This document shows positions 35,062-49,785 of a DNA stretch of 64,000 nucleotides, one piece after another. The translations under genes and the position numbers were made by a program. This stretch comes from Neofusicoccum parvum. Lineage: Eukaryota; Ascomycota; Dothideomycetes; Botryosphaeriales; Botryosphaeriaceae. Every line of letters begins with the position of its first letter. The first letter of the stretch is position 1. The notes below the pieces were generated by a model. It was not told the origin of the DNA and ran no database searches. It worked only from the letters and a program-made list of their open reading frames with translations. Location of the stretch: assembly GCA_020912385.1 (NCBI GenBank), contig CP087209.1, positions 1,364,001-1,428,000 on the forward strand, in the 5' to 3' direction.

Positions 35062-35851
35062 GGTGGCAATATATTGTGCCTGAGTGTGCGGATTAATTAC
35101 AAAAATGTTAGCTTGGGGAAAATTGGAGTGCTGGAGGGCGGCGGGGAAGGCATGTTGAGGAGCAGAACGTGCTCGACGGCGGAGTAACAATTGGCTGATA
35201 AGCCAAGAAAAAGCCCCGGGCGCGCCAGCCAGCGGTCGCTCTGCTGCGCCGCTAATGGCGAGCTCGCGTGATCGGCCTCGCCATGGCCTCGTGCGCCGCC
35301 CGCGACGAAAACTCTGAAGGATTTGCGGATTTGCGGCGTGAAGGGCGCGGAGGGTTGTTGGCGGTCTGGCTGCAGGTACTCGGGCAACGCGTTGTTTAAT
35401 GAAGCCCGTGACGTCGTCCTGCCCGTTTTACCCGCGCAGCGCTCATTTGCACGCCACCCTCCGCTGCAACCTTGGCAGCCCAGAAGTAATTTCCGCCCCG
35501 GCGGAGACGAATCTGTCAAATTTTGCCTGCTTCTTACTGCCTAAGGAAAAACGAGCGATTACTGCCTCTGGTATCGCGCCCGCCCCGCCCTCTTTCTGTC
35601 TCTATGCTGAAAGCCCACATGCAGTCCCCGATCCAAGCATCTTGCGCCGCTGAAAAACAAATGCCCTCTGTACAACAACCAATAACTGTATAAATCCCTT
35701 TTCTCGTGAATTAAAACCGCCTTCTATGATAGGTGAAAACAACTCCCTCCCCGTTCTCAGGACGTCAAATTCATTTCTGAAGTGCCGAAGTGCCAAAGTG
35801 CAAACAAAGCTGTTGAGGTGCCGAAGATTAGTGGCTGTGATGCGGGAGCTC
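35062..35851. other. Intergenic spacer, GNAT promoter
   Basis: About 790 bases with the GNAT promoter and the 3' end of the kinase gene. No supported gene. Confidence 0.55.
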
Positions 35852-38482
35852 TCACTTCTTGCTGGGAGCCGCCGTCGCCGCCACCGCCTGAGCGTTGCCA
35901 GGCTCGAGCGTGTGAGTGTGGTTTTCTGCGTTGACGATTTTGCCGCCTTCTATCTGCTTGCAGACTGGGGTCGACTTGACCCACTTATCCTCCATGATCT
36001 CCTCAAGCGTCGCCCGCTTCTTCGGGTCGATCTCGAGCATGCGCCCGATGATGTGACGGCTTTCGCGGGGAAGAAGCCGGAGAAGACGCCATGGACCCTT
36101 GATCGTCTGCTGCGCTGCCGGCGCTGTCGACGTATCTTTACCGCTTCTCGACGGAGGCGCAGCGACAGTGCTCCCACCGGCTGTCACGGGACGGTCGCCC
36201 TCCTGTGCACGGCTGTCGCCGTTATGCTGGTTATGGCGGTTTTGTTGGCTTGTGTCTTTGGGGTCAACTTGACTAGTCATCCTGCTTGCCGGTGCACTTT
36301 CGATAGCGCGTCTGGATGAGTGGTCGTGAGCGTGATCCTTCACGTCAAGTGTGCTGTGGGAGTTGCCATGGATTTCCGCGGACCTTCTTGACGTGTGCTG
36401 AGGCCAGTCGTTGGTATTCGGGGGCGAAACAAAAAGCTTAAAAGAATTGTCTGAGGTACGAGGTGCTTTCCAAGGGAAACGGCGCAAGGTCATGCAGCAG
36501 AAAATGATGGCAATGGACCACACATCCGTAGGCTGTGGATCGTACTTCTGCAGGTCGTATACTTCAGGAGCCAGATAAGGGTCAGACCCAACAATTCCTG
36601 TAGGAATATTCGAGTCAGTTGGATTGTGGCTCTCTCGGTCATGAACATTATGGAAAGGCGAAAACATGCGAAGGCGAAGCCCAAAATAAAGTCATGACTT
36701 ACCGCTCGCAAGGACTATGTCGTTCTCGAAGGGATATCGGAAGACAGCGGCGCTGCCGAAATCAATGATCTTCATTATCCCATGGTCGTTGACAACCACA
36801 TTGTCCAACTTCAGATCCCGGTGAGCCAGGCCCATGCTGTGCAGATACGAGACTCCGTTCATAATCTGAAGTGTGCAACAAGCGACCTCTTCTCTGCTCA
36901 TCTTGCCAGTCATGACAATCGCGAAGAGGTCATATGGTGCATATTCCATCACCACATACCAGTTCCCCTTCTCGTGGACCAGATCCATGGTTTCAATGAT
37001 GTTTCCATGGTGCAGCGTGGAGCCAATGCAGAATTCGCCGGTGAGTTTCTTCGTGTATTCCTTCTCGCTCTCATACGAGTGTCTCGCTCTGAATTGCTTG
37101 ACTGCAAACACTGTCTGGTCGCTTGCTCTCTTGATGATGCGGACTGAGCCGCCTGCACCTGAGCCGAGGACCTTACCAAACTTGCCATACTTGGCCTCCA
37201 GTCCGTGGTCGTCGGCAAAGGGTATTGCGATCGTGTTGTTTCTCGAAGGAGGCGTGCGAGTACCGGTCTTGCTGTTCTTCGCTGACAGAGGTCCAGACGA
37301 ATCCGACGGAGATCCAGGCCGACTCTTGCTCTTGTCCCGTTTATGGGCCCCAATCTTGAAAAACCTCTTCAGCTCCGACATTGATCCGTGCTTGTCTTTT
37401 AAGTTTTCAGCAGTTTCCTTGCGATGGTCGGCATGCTCATGCTTTTCATGCTTGTCGTGCTTGTCGTGCTTCTTGCTGTGGTGTGAATGGAAGAGCGTGT
37501 GGCGTTTCTCTTCTTTTTCCGAGCCGTTGCCTCTGGAGCGGGGGAGCGGTGAGGTGGCAGACTTGGCTTTCGCCTCGCGATCGCGCCCAAATATAAACCG
37601 CGGGTCTAGCGAGCTCCTGTCGCGGTTCTGAGGCGGCCGTTTGGCGCGCGAGTAGGGATCATCAATTTCGCCTCTTGGCGATACCGTCGGCCGGATGTAC
37701 GGCGACTGTGGGGCGGATGTGCCGGGGCCAGTCCCGGCCTCCCCAGGAGTAGTTGTGCCAGAAGCAGAAGGGCTAACATCCTTCGAGCCAGGCAGCGAGT
37801 CGCCTGAGGGCCCGACAACAAATCTGGGAGGTTCCCTGGGATGGCTTGTGATACCCGTGGCGTCGGAGCCGTGCTTGGCAAGCGGCGGCGCGGGAAGGCT
37901 GATGTGCGAGGGCTTTTTCCTCTCCTCCTCCGTGGTCGACAACGATGTCGGCGGAGTGTCGTGGGGTGGAGACACTTCGGGTGTCATGATAGTTGAGTCC
38001 TGCGAGAGCCGGCTCGCAGGCGCGGAGCTCTGCTTGCTGTCTCTGGTTTGGGTCGCGGCGGGGGTGAGCGGAGGGGAGTGCATCGTGGAAGTAGGCGGAG
38101 AGGGTCTGGGCGACGGCGCGCCAGAGAATGCCATAGGCGTTCGCGAACCCGACGAGGGAGAGGGCGCCTACAAGTACGGATCAGCATGCGGAACGAAGAC
38201 CGAGTCAGTAGCCAAGTCGCTTACTCTGGAAGCCGGCAACGACATGGGTTCATAGGTGAAGTTCTCCAGCCTCCTCGACTGGAGACGCGAGCTCTGCAGG
38301 CTGGACGCAAGGTTGCGGAGTTCCTCCTGTGCCTCCGGGCCAAGCGGCTCTCTTGGCCTTCCTTCCGCTCCCGTCAACGTTTCGACGTGCTGCAGCGCCC
38401 GCTCGGGCTCGATCTCTTCGTTGTGCGAGGCGAACCGCACACCCTGGTGGAGGGCCGTGTCGCCCTGTTCATGGTTGGACAT
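35852..38482 (-). CDS. HAL-family Ser/Thr protein kinase
   Basis: Exons 38225-38482, 36703-38167 and 35852-36597 give 822 residues. The first 410 are disordered and Ser/Pro/His-rich with a [13 protein letters not shown] stretch. The kinase domain shows the glycine loop GSGAGGSV near 421, the lysine in VFAVKQF near 443, HRDLKLDN near 535, DFG near 555 and DPYLAPEV after the intron. The text [20 protein letters not shown] and the terminal [16 protein letters not shown] fit subdomains IX and XI. This loop and the acidic EYAPYDLFA hinge match fungal HAL4/HAL5/NPR-type kinases, which control potassium transporters and nutrient permeases. About 100 low-complexity residues interrupt the C-lobe. It is divergent from svf1 across about 950 bases. 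Confidence 0.93.
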
Positions 38483-39439
38483 TTTCGGAAGGAACCTGGC
38501 AGAAGTCTCAGTCAGAGGATCCTGGGCGGCACACGCATAGAAGACGCCCGCGTACCGGCGGCCGCGGACTACGGATACGGCGAGGATCGCACCGGCGCAC
38601 GGGCAAATATAAGCTTACTTTTGTCGTAACAAGTGAGGAAGATCGATGGCGAGCTTAATCGGACGCAATCAGGGCCGTGAGGGGGGTCGAGGGTACCGGT
38701 GGACTGTAGACAGGGCGGCGAGGGAGCACCCGCAGTGTGCGCGCAGGTGTGCCGACGGATGAAAGGCGCGCGGGCGGGCCAATGGTGGTCGAGACTTTGG
38801 CGGGTCTGCCTGTTCCTGAGAGCCGGGGCCGGTGCAGCCGCGCAGACAGGCGTGCGATGGGAGAGTCGTTACAGCGATTGAGACGACGCCCGCGTCATAG
38901 GGCGTACGAGGGAGGGCAGGGCTACGCCGGGAATTGGCCGAGACAGAGGGCGCAAAGCCGGCAAGGCTCGTGGGAGTCTCGGCGGACAAGACTGGGGTGC
39001 TTGGGCTGCGGGCTGCAGCGGAGACGCTGGGGAGCGGCGATCGTCTGCGCGCGAGTGGACCTGCGTGAGGAGGAAGTGGGAGAAGACGAGCTCGCTGGAG
39101 GCGTGCGATGGGCGAGGCGGCGGCCTTGTCAGCGGGGCCCGGCTTCTGCGCTCCAGGGCCGCGGTTTCGACGCGCTATGACGAGAGGCAGAGTCTGCGCG
39201 GCTAGAATCGCCGCCCACCGTCACACCGGCTAGCCTGCCAATTGCGGCCCGCGCCAAGCTGCGCCCACCGCTGCTTCCGCCGCCGCGAGCCAGCGACACC
39301 TGCCGCGTCCGCGCGCGCGTGCTCGCCATTCCTGCCGTCCAGACGCGCCGAACTTTCGCTGCCTGCCAGGTTGCCGCCCTACCCGTCACCCCCACCCCGA
39401 CACCTCCCACCCATCCCCGTCTACCACCACTCGCCCGCC
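38483..39439. other. Bidirectional promoter region, kinase and svf1
   Basis: About 950 bases between divergent genes. It is GC-rich towards svf1 and carries an AAATATAAG element around 38605. No gene is supported. Confidence 0.55.
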
Positions 39440-40740
39440 ATGTTCAACTGGGCCAAGCAGCAGTCAGTATTCGCTCCCCGCGCCCCGCCGCGCCTCATGC
39501 TCACCGCGCAGGCTCGCCAACGTCGCCGGCACCCAGGAGCCCATCTACGGCCCCGATGCCATCCAGCCCGTCACCAAGCAGGCCGCCGAGACGCCCTACA
39601 CCGAGCTGCAGAAGGATGACCTGAAATGGAAAGCCATGGACTCGACCTGCGTCGAGACGCAGACCTTCTACCTCATCTCCGACAGCGGCCGCCTCGGCAT
39701 GGCCCAGGTCATCTACAGCAATGTAGCGTGAGCAACATCCCGCGCGCCTGCAGCGTGCACCGCCCTAATGAGCCCGCTGTGCAGAGGCATCCGCACGACA
39801 TGCCAGTTCAACACCAAGATCTTCTACAACGATGGCGGCAAGACGCCAAATCTGTGGTCGTCCGACCCGCTTAGCAACACCCGCTTCGACGACGCCATGC
39901 ACAACTTCTACGCCGACAACTGCTCCGTTGAGCTCGCCGCCGACGGCTCCTCGTACACGATCAAGTCGTCGACCAACAAGCAGAGCATTGTGAGCCTCAA
40001 GATCGCCAAGTCTGCCCCAGGTTTTGTCGTGGGCAAGAACGGAACGAGCTACTTCGGCACCGACCCGGCCAACCCTTGGGGCTCTATGAGACACGCTTTC
40101 TGGCCCCGGTGCAAGGTCGAGGGCAGCATTCTGACGCAGGCTGGAGAGATCGATTTCGGCGGCAGGGGCTTCTTCGTGCACGCTCTCCAGGGCATGAAGC
40201 CACATCACGCAGGTGAGAATATGCCGCATCGGCCAACCCTCGGCGACCCCCGGACTAACCTCGACCGTAGCTGCTCGCTGGAACTTTGTCAACTTCCAGT
40301 CCCCTACCTACTCTGCTGTCATGATGGAATACACCACCCCGCCCTCCTACGGCTCGACCGACGTCAGCGTTGGTGGCATCGCGACTGATGGCAAGATTAT
40401 CTTCGCCGGAGCGCACAACACGGCGACGCACACGGAGAAGAAGCAAGACTCGGACAACGACTGGCCTGAGCCCCTGTCTGCATCGTACGTCTGGGACGGC
40501 AAGACCGCGGACGGCAAGGCTGTGCATGCGGAACTGTCTGGCTCCCTAGGTCAGCTTGTGGACCGCGTTGACGTCATGGCCGAGGTCCCCGGTTTCGTCA
40601 AGGCTATTGTTGCCAGTGCTGCTGGCACGAAGCCGTACATTTACCAGTACCACCCCAAGTTGACCATCAAGATCAAGGAGGGCGATGAGGAGAAGACGGA
40701 GGAGGGTGTGCTCTTTACCGAAGCCACCTTCATCTCCTAG
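39440..40740 (+). CDS. svf1: Survival factor 1 (Svf1)
   Basis: Exons 39440-39462, 39512-39727, 39785-40212 and 40271-40740 give 378 residues. Svf1 is a lipocalin-fold protein needed for survival under oxidative stress and, in yeast, for ceramide traffic from ER to Golgi. The sequence starts [18 protein letters not shown], the amphipathic N-terminal helix and conserved segment of the family. Further matches are [52 protein letters not shown] and [10 protein letters not shown]. Both lipocalin-like halves are present. The length is usual for filamentous fungi, shorter than yeast (481). The 23-base first exon is typical of fungal orthologues. Confidence 0.95.
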
Positions 40741-42259
40741 AGCTTCGTAGGGAGCTTTTCATGTTTCATTGTGTGATTTTGCGTCTCTACTAATGTCTCT
40801 AGAGACCGCATGACAACGGGGAACTCCACTCACCCAATTTTTGGTTCAAATTCCAGGCATGGAAAGAACAACTAAAGGGTGCACTAGAGGCGTGTGGCTG
40901 TTGCATACTCACTCGCTACTTGCATATCCCGCTTGGTTGGATAAGTGCCATGGGAGGCACAACGATAGCATATTTAATCGATTAGATTCTCATGAGCTAG
41001 CCGCCTGTTGTGAGCGTGCTGGCATTTCTGAATGAAAGAAGTGGACGAAGAACGGCTACTCCCAAGGGCAAGTGAATGGTGCTATCCGACGGCGTGCCAC
41101 AAGGCGGCCACCATTTCCCCCCTATTCCTTCTGCACGTCCACTCAACCAACTTCCAGGTCTCTGACATCGATCATGTTAGTGACTAATCTGACATGTTGA
41201 CCTTCGTTCACCAAGCCTTTACGAATCCCCACCGAGGCTTGGCAGTTGCAAAGAGCGGATAAGCGGCCAATCCCCGAGCGGACACCGCTCGTTCAACAAC
41301 CTAAACAAACCACTCACCCTCAGCCTCAGTGAGTCACCCAGAAGCCAGCAACTCGGTCGCGTTACGTTTCCCCCGGGCCAACAGAACCCTCGGATCCCGC
41401 CATCGAAAGTGGCCTCACCCATCGCACCATCGCGGCGGCCACGCATCGCCACCTCACCCGGTGTCCCGGCAGTTCGCGGCAGTATGCGAGGGGGGCCGGA
41501 CTCGAGCCCGGGTTGCCCCCTTCGCCCGCTCTTCGACGCTTCCTTCCCACACGGCGGGACGGACGGCCTGGACGGAGGCGCGTATCCGTACTCGGGCCGC
41601 GGATCCCGCTGCTCCGCGGAGCGGAGGGCAGAGAGCAGAGAGCAGGGCCTCGCCCTGTCGTCATGGCAGTCGGCTTGGTGCCAAGGTCCGCCTCAGGCTG
41701 CGCGTGTGTGCGTGGGGTTCGGAGATCGGCCGGTGCGTGTGTGTGCGTGGTGGCCGGTGTGGGGGAGGAAGGGGAGTTGGCCTGTTCCTCCCCCGGCTGA
41801 TGACGTCGGAGGGTTCGGGTCCGGTCCGGATGGTGAGAGAGGGTCCGGACGGGACGGGACGGGGGGAAGGTCGGTCGTCCGGAGAGATTGGGTACGACGG
41901 GCGGCGGGTGGTTGTGCTGCCGTTGCTGCGCGGTTTCTCTTGTGAGCGGGTTCAGTCCGCTGGTGGGAAGTCTTCTCCGCTGGGCGAAATGGATCGTTCC
42001 TGCGTGGTCCGGTGAGTTCTGTAATTGCCATCATGATGTTTGGCAGGTCACCGGGAAGTCACAGCATCTGCTCAGACAGTTCGATTGCCCTTGTTTTTAT
42101 CGTGACCAGATATCCAGGGGATCCGGCATTTTGACCCAGTCTACGTCTATTTACCAACCCAGTAGGAAGTCGTGCCCGGTCATGCATTCTTTCCGCGTCC
42201 AACAAAGCAGAAAGAGAGGAAAACACCCCCAGGCCCGAGCATAAAGCCAGCAAACACGT
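40741..42259. other. Convergent intergenic region
   Basis: About 1.5 kb between the 3' ends of svf1 and the alpha-glucosidase gene. It contains long random frames in GC-rich sequence at 41.3-42 kb but no family match. Confidence 0.5.
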
Positions 42260-44546
<2,287 letters not shown>

Positions 44547-47500
44547 TTTGGATCAATTGCACGAGAGTCTCTGGTCGATGGGTAAGTAGCTGAAACGGCG
44601 GCACCTCGGCAAGCTGTACGCGCGAGAAGTGAGCAGGCGGGCAGCAGAGGAGGGGGCACAGAGAGGCAGCTATACGCGGAGGGGATGGTTACCTGGGGAC
44701 TGTGCAGACGGTGCTGGAGGTTGTGAGCGGTGTTGGGAGCGCTGCGGGGTGATAATGAAAGCTGCGGGCGTCTCCACCAAATAACAGCTCATGCAGACGG
44801 CATGCAGCTAATCGGCCGGGTATGAGGTCATCGAGGCGACGCTACAACAGCTCCCGCCGCTGCGAGCATCGCCGTATGGCTGCGCTGCGCCAGAAGGCCT
44901 CCCACGAGTGCCGTCGCCGTGGATGAGTAAGCTGCTCGCGCTGCTCGCTCCGACATTGGGCCAATCAGGGCCGCGAGGGCGCGACGAGAAAGCTTCCGTG
45001 GTGGCTGTTCTCTCCGCGTAGGTTGCGAAGGCCCCACCTTGTGCGTGGGGCTGGCGGGCGCAGGAGGCCCCTCCGCCGGCCGTGAACACCGGCCTTCTCC
45101 ACCACCAAGTCATCGATTCCACTCATGTTGGCGTCTCAATCATCAAGAATAGCTTGTTCAAACGTGTCCTGCTTGGTCGGCAGCGATACGGTAGCTCTGG
45201 CGGGCCCGTTCCCTCTGGCTGTGTGGCATCTGATTGGCGAAGCCGGACTCGTGCCTCCGGTGCCTCTGCCCATCCATCATCGCCCATCAACCTCAAGCAG
45301 CATCATCTCCCTGCGGTCGCCCGTGATTTCTCCTCGTCTACTACAGACTTTCAGATTCGTCAGTCGTTGCTCCCATTCCTCTGCTGCCAGTCGGAGTGGT
45401 GCATGCTGGCCTCCACCGCGAGCACCTTGAGGTCCTGCGGGCGTCCTGATATTAGGTCAGCATTAGTGTGGACGCAGGGCATCACTCATCTGAAATGATC
45501 CGCCGTTCTTCTTCCTGAACTTAAGTTCTCAGACCGACGCTTTGAGAGTGACAACGACAGTGGTGAATGTGCTACCGTGGTCCGACGGGCCCGAATGGAC
45601 GGATGAACTGTCGAGGAATTTATCGAATCCTGTGTGGCGGCATCAGGGGCAGCTGAGCACGGCGCCCTGAGCAGTTTTCCGAAATGGCCCAGCTTAGCGG
45701 GCCGTGAAACGACTGACGGGTGACAGTATATGACACCCCGTACTCTGCACGCTCCGGCACCGATATCCGAACGGCGTGCAAGGCCTGTGGAGGCGCAGGC
45801 TGGCGGGCAAAGGCCACCCGGTCCATATTAGACGTGCGCGTTTCGGCCGAGTTTCGACGCATATATTCGACATTGCAGCGTCCGGCTGCTCTAGACCGGC
45901 GCAAATAAACAGAGTGCTGGACACATGACGCCGCGCTGGGCGGCATTTTCGGCCACAGGCAGACCACAACACGCGAGATCGGCAGCTCGCTCCACCCAAA
46001 GCGGCCGGTGTGGCAGCGCGCATCTGTGCCATCTCATCGCTCCGACCCTGAGGCAGGCACGCGGGTGGCTTGCTCGTTTCTTCATCCAGGGTTTGAGACA
46101 CCGTGACGTCCTGCACGTCTGGTCCCGGTGCTCGCTCCTGGCCACGGCCACGGCCACGGCCATGCTGCTGCTGCCGCCCACATGGGCCCCAGCCGACACC
46201 GGCCCAGCTGCGCCGCGCGTGTGTGAGGGCGCCAGCTCAGCGCAGCCTTTCGCTCTGACTCAACCAGCATTCTCCAGCGGCGCCGCAAAGCAAGGCAGGC
46301 AGGCACCTGTCCCCTCCGCAAGCCTAAAAGGCGCAGCCCAAAAATTGGCCGAGAAAAGGGCGCGCCTGCGGGCGGCAGCTGCATGCCCCAAACTCAGTCG
46401 CGAGTCGGCGCGCCCATCAATCACATCACAGCAGCCAGCTCTCTGCCCGTCTCCCCCCTCCCCCCTCGTTCCGTCATCATGCCTCGGCCTCCTCGGGGGC
46501 CGGGCCAAACACGAGAGAGAGAGCGCGAGAGAGAGGAAGCGCAGCGGCCATCAACACGACACCATGCACGCACCGAAGCGGCCGCAATGCAGCCGGTGCC
46601 TGAAGTGTCGTGTGAGCGGCCTGCTCGATCTGTCCGCCCGTTTCATGCCCGCTGGCCAATATACACACATACGGCCAGGGCAGGAAAGTGGGCCCCGCTC
46701 GATCAGCTACACCACGTAGCCCGGGGGGCCCAGCAGACGGGGCGGGCAGAGGCCAGAAGCAGCAAAGTTGAAGCAAGAGGCAGCAAAAGCAGCAGCAGCA
46801 GCCCCCGGCACGAAAGGCGCGACAAGAAGGCTTGCGGGGTTTGGTGCATGCGTTAGCGCTCCCTTGCTTCCGCCGATTGCGTACTGCCTCCCAGTCAGCC
46901 GTGGCAGGCGGTAGCGTGCTCGCCTGGGCGTGCGTGGCGCCGGTTCCTGTGGCATATGCCATCCGCACCGCAACGTCGTGCGTGCCCGGCCAAGGTGCGG
47001 GCTGGCGGCGGCGAGGGGAGTCAATGGCCGGCGGGCGGCTGGCTGCTCGACGCAGCGGAGGGGGGAACGGCCGGGCGTGACGGAAACGCGCAGCGCAGGA
47101 GAGCGGCGTGGGCGCGCAGGCGCGATGACAGGAGCTTTCCCCGCATTCCGGCATCGCCTTGGCCGTCTTTGTTGCCAGAAAGCTGGGGTGACTGCGCGCG
47201 GCGGCGGCCAATGGCGAGGCGCGAGGCGCGTGCGGCCGGCCCAAGCTCCCCCTGCGCGATCGCCGCTGATTCGCCCGCGCGCACTGGCGCCGTTGCGCGT
47301 GTGGTGTGAGCAGCAGCGTGAGCATCACGTCGAGCGCCCGAGCTGCCCAGTTTGGGGGAGGGGGAGCCGCGCGCCCTGGGGCCCGGGGGCTCGCGAGCCC
47401 GGGGGCGCAACAGGGCATTCTGGGGAGACCGTGAGCTGTGGTGGCATGGAGACGGGTCAGGTGCTCGTCTCCTCATCGCAGAGCTGTTGCACCAAAGAAA

Positions 47501-47692
47501 GCCCGCATCCGCCAGACCCCGCCCCCGTTGGCCTATATTGAGCCTGCCTCGCCCTGCCTTCTGCTGCTTCTCCTCCTCACACACTCCACCGTGTACACTG
47601 CCTTCTCCATCGTTGGATTCCATCGCCACACGCCCCCATTGAGCTGCCCTCTGCACCCGCCAAACGGTCCAGATACTCGCTGCACACCCACC
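44547..47692. other. 3.1-kb divergent intergenic region
   Basis: It holds the promoters of the alpha-glucosidase (-) and DUF6699 (+) genes. It is GC-rich with low-complexity tracts: CCACGG-type hexamers near 46141-46165, a GA-rich tract near 46510-46540 and AGC repeats near 46780-46800. Frames such as 46477-47418 (-) look spurious. Confidence 0.5.
46141..46165 (+). repeat. Hexanucleotide CCACGG tandem repeat
   Basis: About four units of CCACGG/CACGGC in non-coding DNA, followed by a CTG run. Confidence 0.8.
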
Positions 47693-48548
47693 ATGTCTGC
47701 CGACACCGCACCCCTCACGAAGATCGACTCCGCCGTCGAACCCGGCTCGCCGCCCAAGGAGCACAAGGAGCCCAAGCACCGGAGAAAGAGCAGCTCAGCC
47801 ACTGGCGTCCACAACATTCTCGATCTCGGTAAGTTCGCAGCCGCTCGCCGCCCGTCGGCAGCTGCTCCCCGAGGCTGAAGCCGCGGTCGGGCTAACGAAC
47901 CCACCAGAGAAGGAGGGAGTTGAACTGAAGATCGCACCAGAGACACAGAAGCTGAACTGGTAAGCATCTCCCCACCATCCCGCTGTGATCCGGCCTGCCT
48001 TGTCGCCGTCCACCTCTTGCGTCATCGTGTGGCCCCTCGCCTGCTCCCTCGCCTTTGTCCAGCCTGGCGTGTCTGACGTTTCGTCTCGAACAGGAAGCTC
48101 AACACGTCACCAGCAACGCTGGATGAGTGGAAAGATGCACTGAAGAAGCCCCTCGTCACACCTCTGGTCAAGAAGATCGACCTGCACTTCCCGCTGGGCC
48201 TGGAGGTCACCGCACGGAATCTGAAGGGAGTAACGATCAAGGATGCGTTAGACGCCATCTACAAGCAGTTCAAGAAGAAGGTAAGCCATCTCCCCTCACT
48301 CCTCCGCCCCCGACGCGTCCGAACGTCATCGCCGCCCGCTCCCGTCCGCTTTCGGCACGCCGCGGAAAAGGCATCAGGCTGATTCTTTCTCTCCCATCCA
48401 GGCTGACGACGAGCTCGACAACCCCATCCTCGCTGGCTTCGAGTGGGACCGTGAAGAGTGCTACACGCGCTTCATCGTGCACCAGAAGAAGGAGGGCGCA
48501 GCACCGCCGTCCAAGAAGTCGAAGAAGAAGAAGGAGGAAGGCGCCTAG
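47693..48548 (+). CDS. DUF6699-domain hypothetical protein
   Basis: Exons 47693-47828, 47908-47959, 48094-48280 and 48402-48548 give 173 residues. A Lys/Ser/Pro-rich N-terminus precedes a compact domain with LNWKLNTSPATLDEW, IDLHFPLGLEVTARNLKG and VTIKDALDAIYKQF. This ordering (beta strand with Trp-x-Leu-Asn, a polar-aromatic strand, then a TVxDxLxxIYxxL helix) is that of the fungal DUF6699 family; the match is from memory. The C-terminus ends in a basic SKKSKKKKEEG tail that could target nucleus or RNA. All three introns have clean GTAAG donors. No function is established. Confidence 0.78.
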
Positions 48549-48771
48549 ACGACGTCGCCGCACAACCCCACACGCACATTCATCCGTCGCATGGCCGATG
48601 AAGAGACGGGGAGGAGGAGCAAAGCCGGCTAGCGGGCTGGCTGGAAATAGGACGTCGTCGCACGTCTCTACTGTACTACTTCAATAATTCGCTCATTGCA
48701 CTTTTGGATGAGCGCCTTACTATCTCTCGAGCTACTCTGGCAATATGGTCAGCCACTTCCCATTCATTCAT

Positions 48772-49110
48772 TCACTCGAACCTTGCGTCTTGCTTCAGAA
48801 AGTCATCCGTGTCGGGTGTTCGTGGTGTGATGTCTCGTTGTCTTATGCGGCGTTCCCTTAGCTCATGCACAGTCTCCTTGCAGACCCACATGGCGCCCGT
48901 CCCACCCCTGCAACGAACCTGCGTCAAGCCGTTCCTGGTCACGACACCATCCGTGCAAGGCACACTGACGAGGCTTGTTTCCGCGAGTTTTCGCTTTCCA
49001 CTGACTTTTTGGACGAGATTAGCGTTTCGCCATCTCAGAACGACATGCTCGACAGAACCAGGACGAAAGACTGACCGCAACCAGGTTCGTCTGCAACCGC
49101 GGAGCAACAT
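48772..49110 (-). CDS. Doubtful small CDS or gene relic
   Basis: A frame of 112 codons without an ATG at its upstream end. The last 65 residues look protein-like: VVTRNGLTQVRCRGGTGAMW, CKETVHELRERRIRQRD and TPRTPDTDDFLKQ. A GCTTGACGCAG sequence just before GTTCG could be an intron acceptor. If real, it needs an upstream exon I could not place. I do not recognise the family. The plus-strand frame of 200 codons over the same DNA is probably its shadow. Confidence 0.22.
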   Translation of the reverse strand: MLLRGCRRTWLRSVFRPGSVEHVVLRWRNANLVQKVSGKRKLAETSLVSVPCTDGVVTRNGLTQVRCRGGTGAMWVCKETVHELRERRIRQRDITPRTPDTDDFLKQDARFE

Positions 49111-49385
49111 TCACGCACCCGTAACATCGCGGAGGAGCAAAATGGATCGATTCATGGCTGAGGCTACGCAATTCTCGAGAACATCCAATCCCCACAGGCC
49201 CGCGAAAGGCGCAGAGTACCGCGCCGCTTCATCCATTGACCGACCAGTCCACTCTCCAGCCGTACTTGCTGGAGAAAAGACTGGAATCGAGCACGAAAGG
49301 GGCTAACTATTTTGCCGATAGAATTAGCCTCTGTTTCCGACGTGAATGATGTAAATGTATCAAGAGGAGGTGTTTTTGTTCAGGC

Positions 49386-49785
49386 AGGAATTTGTATAGA
49401 ATCCTGCGGCATGCTAATCCGCAGCAAAAAGAGTACAAGTCTTTCTCGGACTGGTGCCAGCGGTTGTCTCATCAGGTAAAACAGGAGGGGTTGGAAGTCT
49501 AGAAAACAGTTCATTCCTTACCTTTTACGCTGAGAATATTTTCAAGATTGATTCTGGAAGAATCCGATTCGAGGGGAACGATGTCTGTTCACGCCAGAGG
49601 CATTAGCGAAACTGGTTCCAAATATCAGGCTGGACAGTTTTGCGGAGTGGTATTCGAAAGATCAGAAGGAAGGCAACGGAAATATCCACACGGTTTTGCG
49701 CTCTCGGTGGTATACTGATAATTTACATCCGAAATGCTTCATCACTGGAATAAGGTGGTGGGGAGATATGAGAGGAACAGGTTAA
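49386..49785 (+). pseudogene. Decayed coding remnant, unrecognised
   Basis: Two open segments on the plus strand read like protein but in different frames. 49386-49502 gives RNLYRILRHANPQQKEYKSF, with DWCQRLSHQVKQEGLEV before a stop. 49552-49785 gives CLFTPEALAKLVPNIRLDSF, with WYSKDQKEGNGNIHTVL and WYTDNLHPKCF. A plausible intron between them (GTCTAG to TTCAAG) joins to the wrong frame, so the reading frame is broken. No start codon, promoter or known domain is visible. The AT-rich composition fits an old pseudogene or repeat remnant. Confidence 0.35.

Noticed and set aside
40843..40856. tRNA-like B box (GGTTCAAATTCC)
   Set aside because: No matching A box, acceptor stem or anticodon arm at the right distance.
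46477..47418. Minus-strand frame of 313 codons upstream of the DUF6699 gene
   Set aside because: Ala/Pro/Arg/Cys runs from GC-rich promoter DNA; no recognisable protein features.
49530..49590. ABC-transporter-like phrase (IDSGRIRFEGND)
   Set aside because: Only a dozen residues, followed by a stop, with no Walker motifs nearby.
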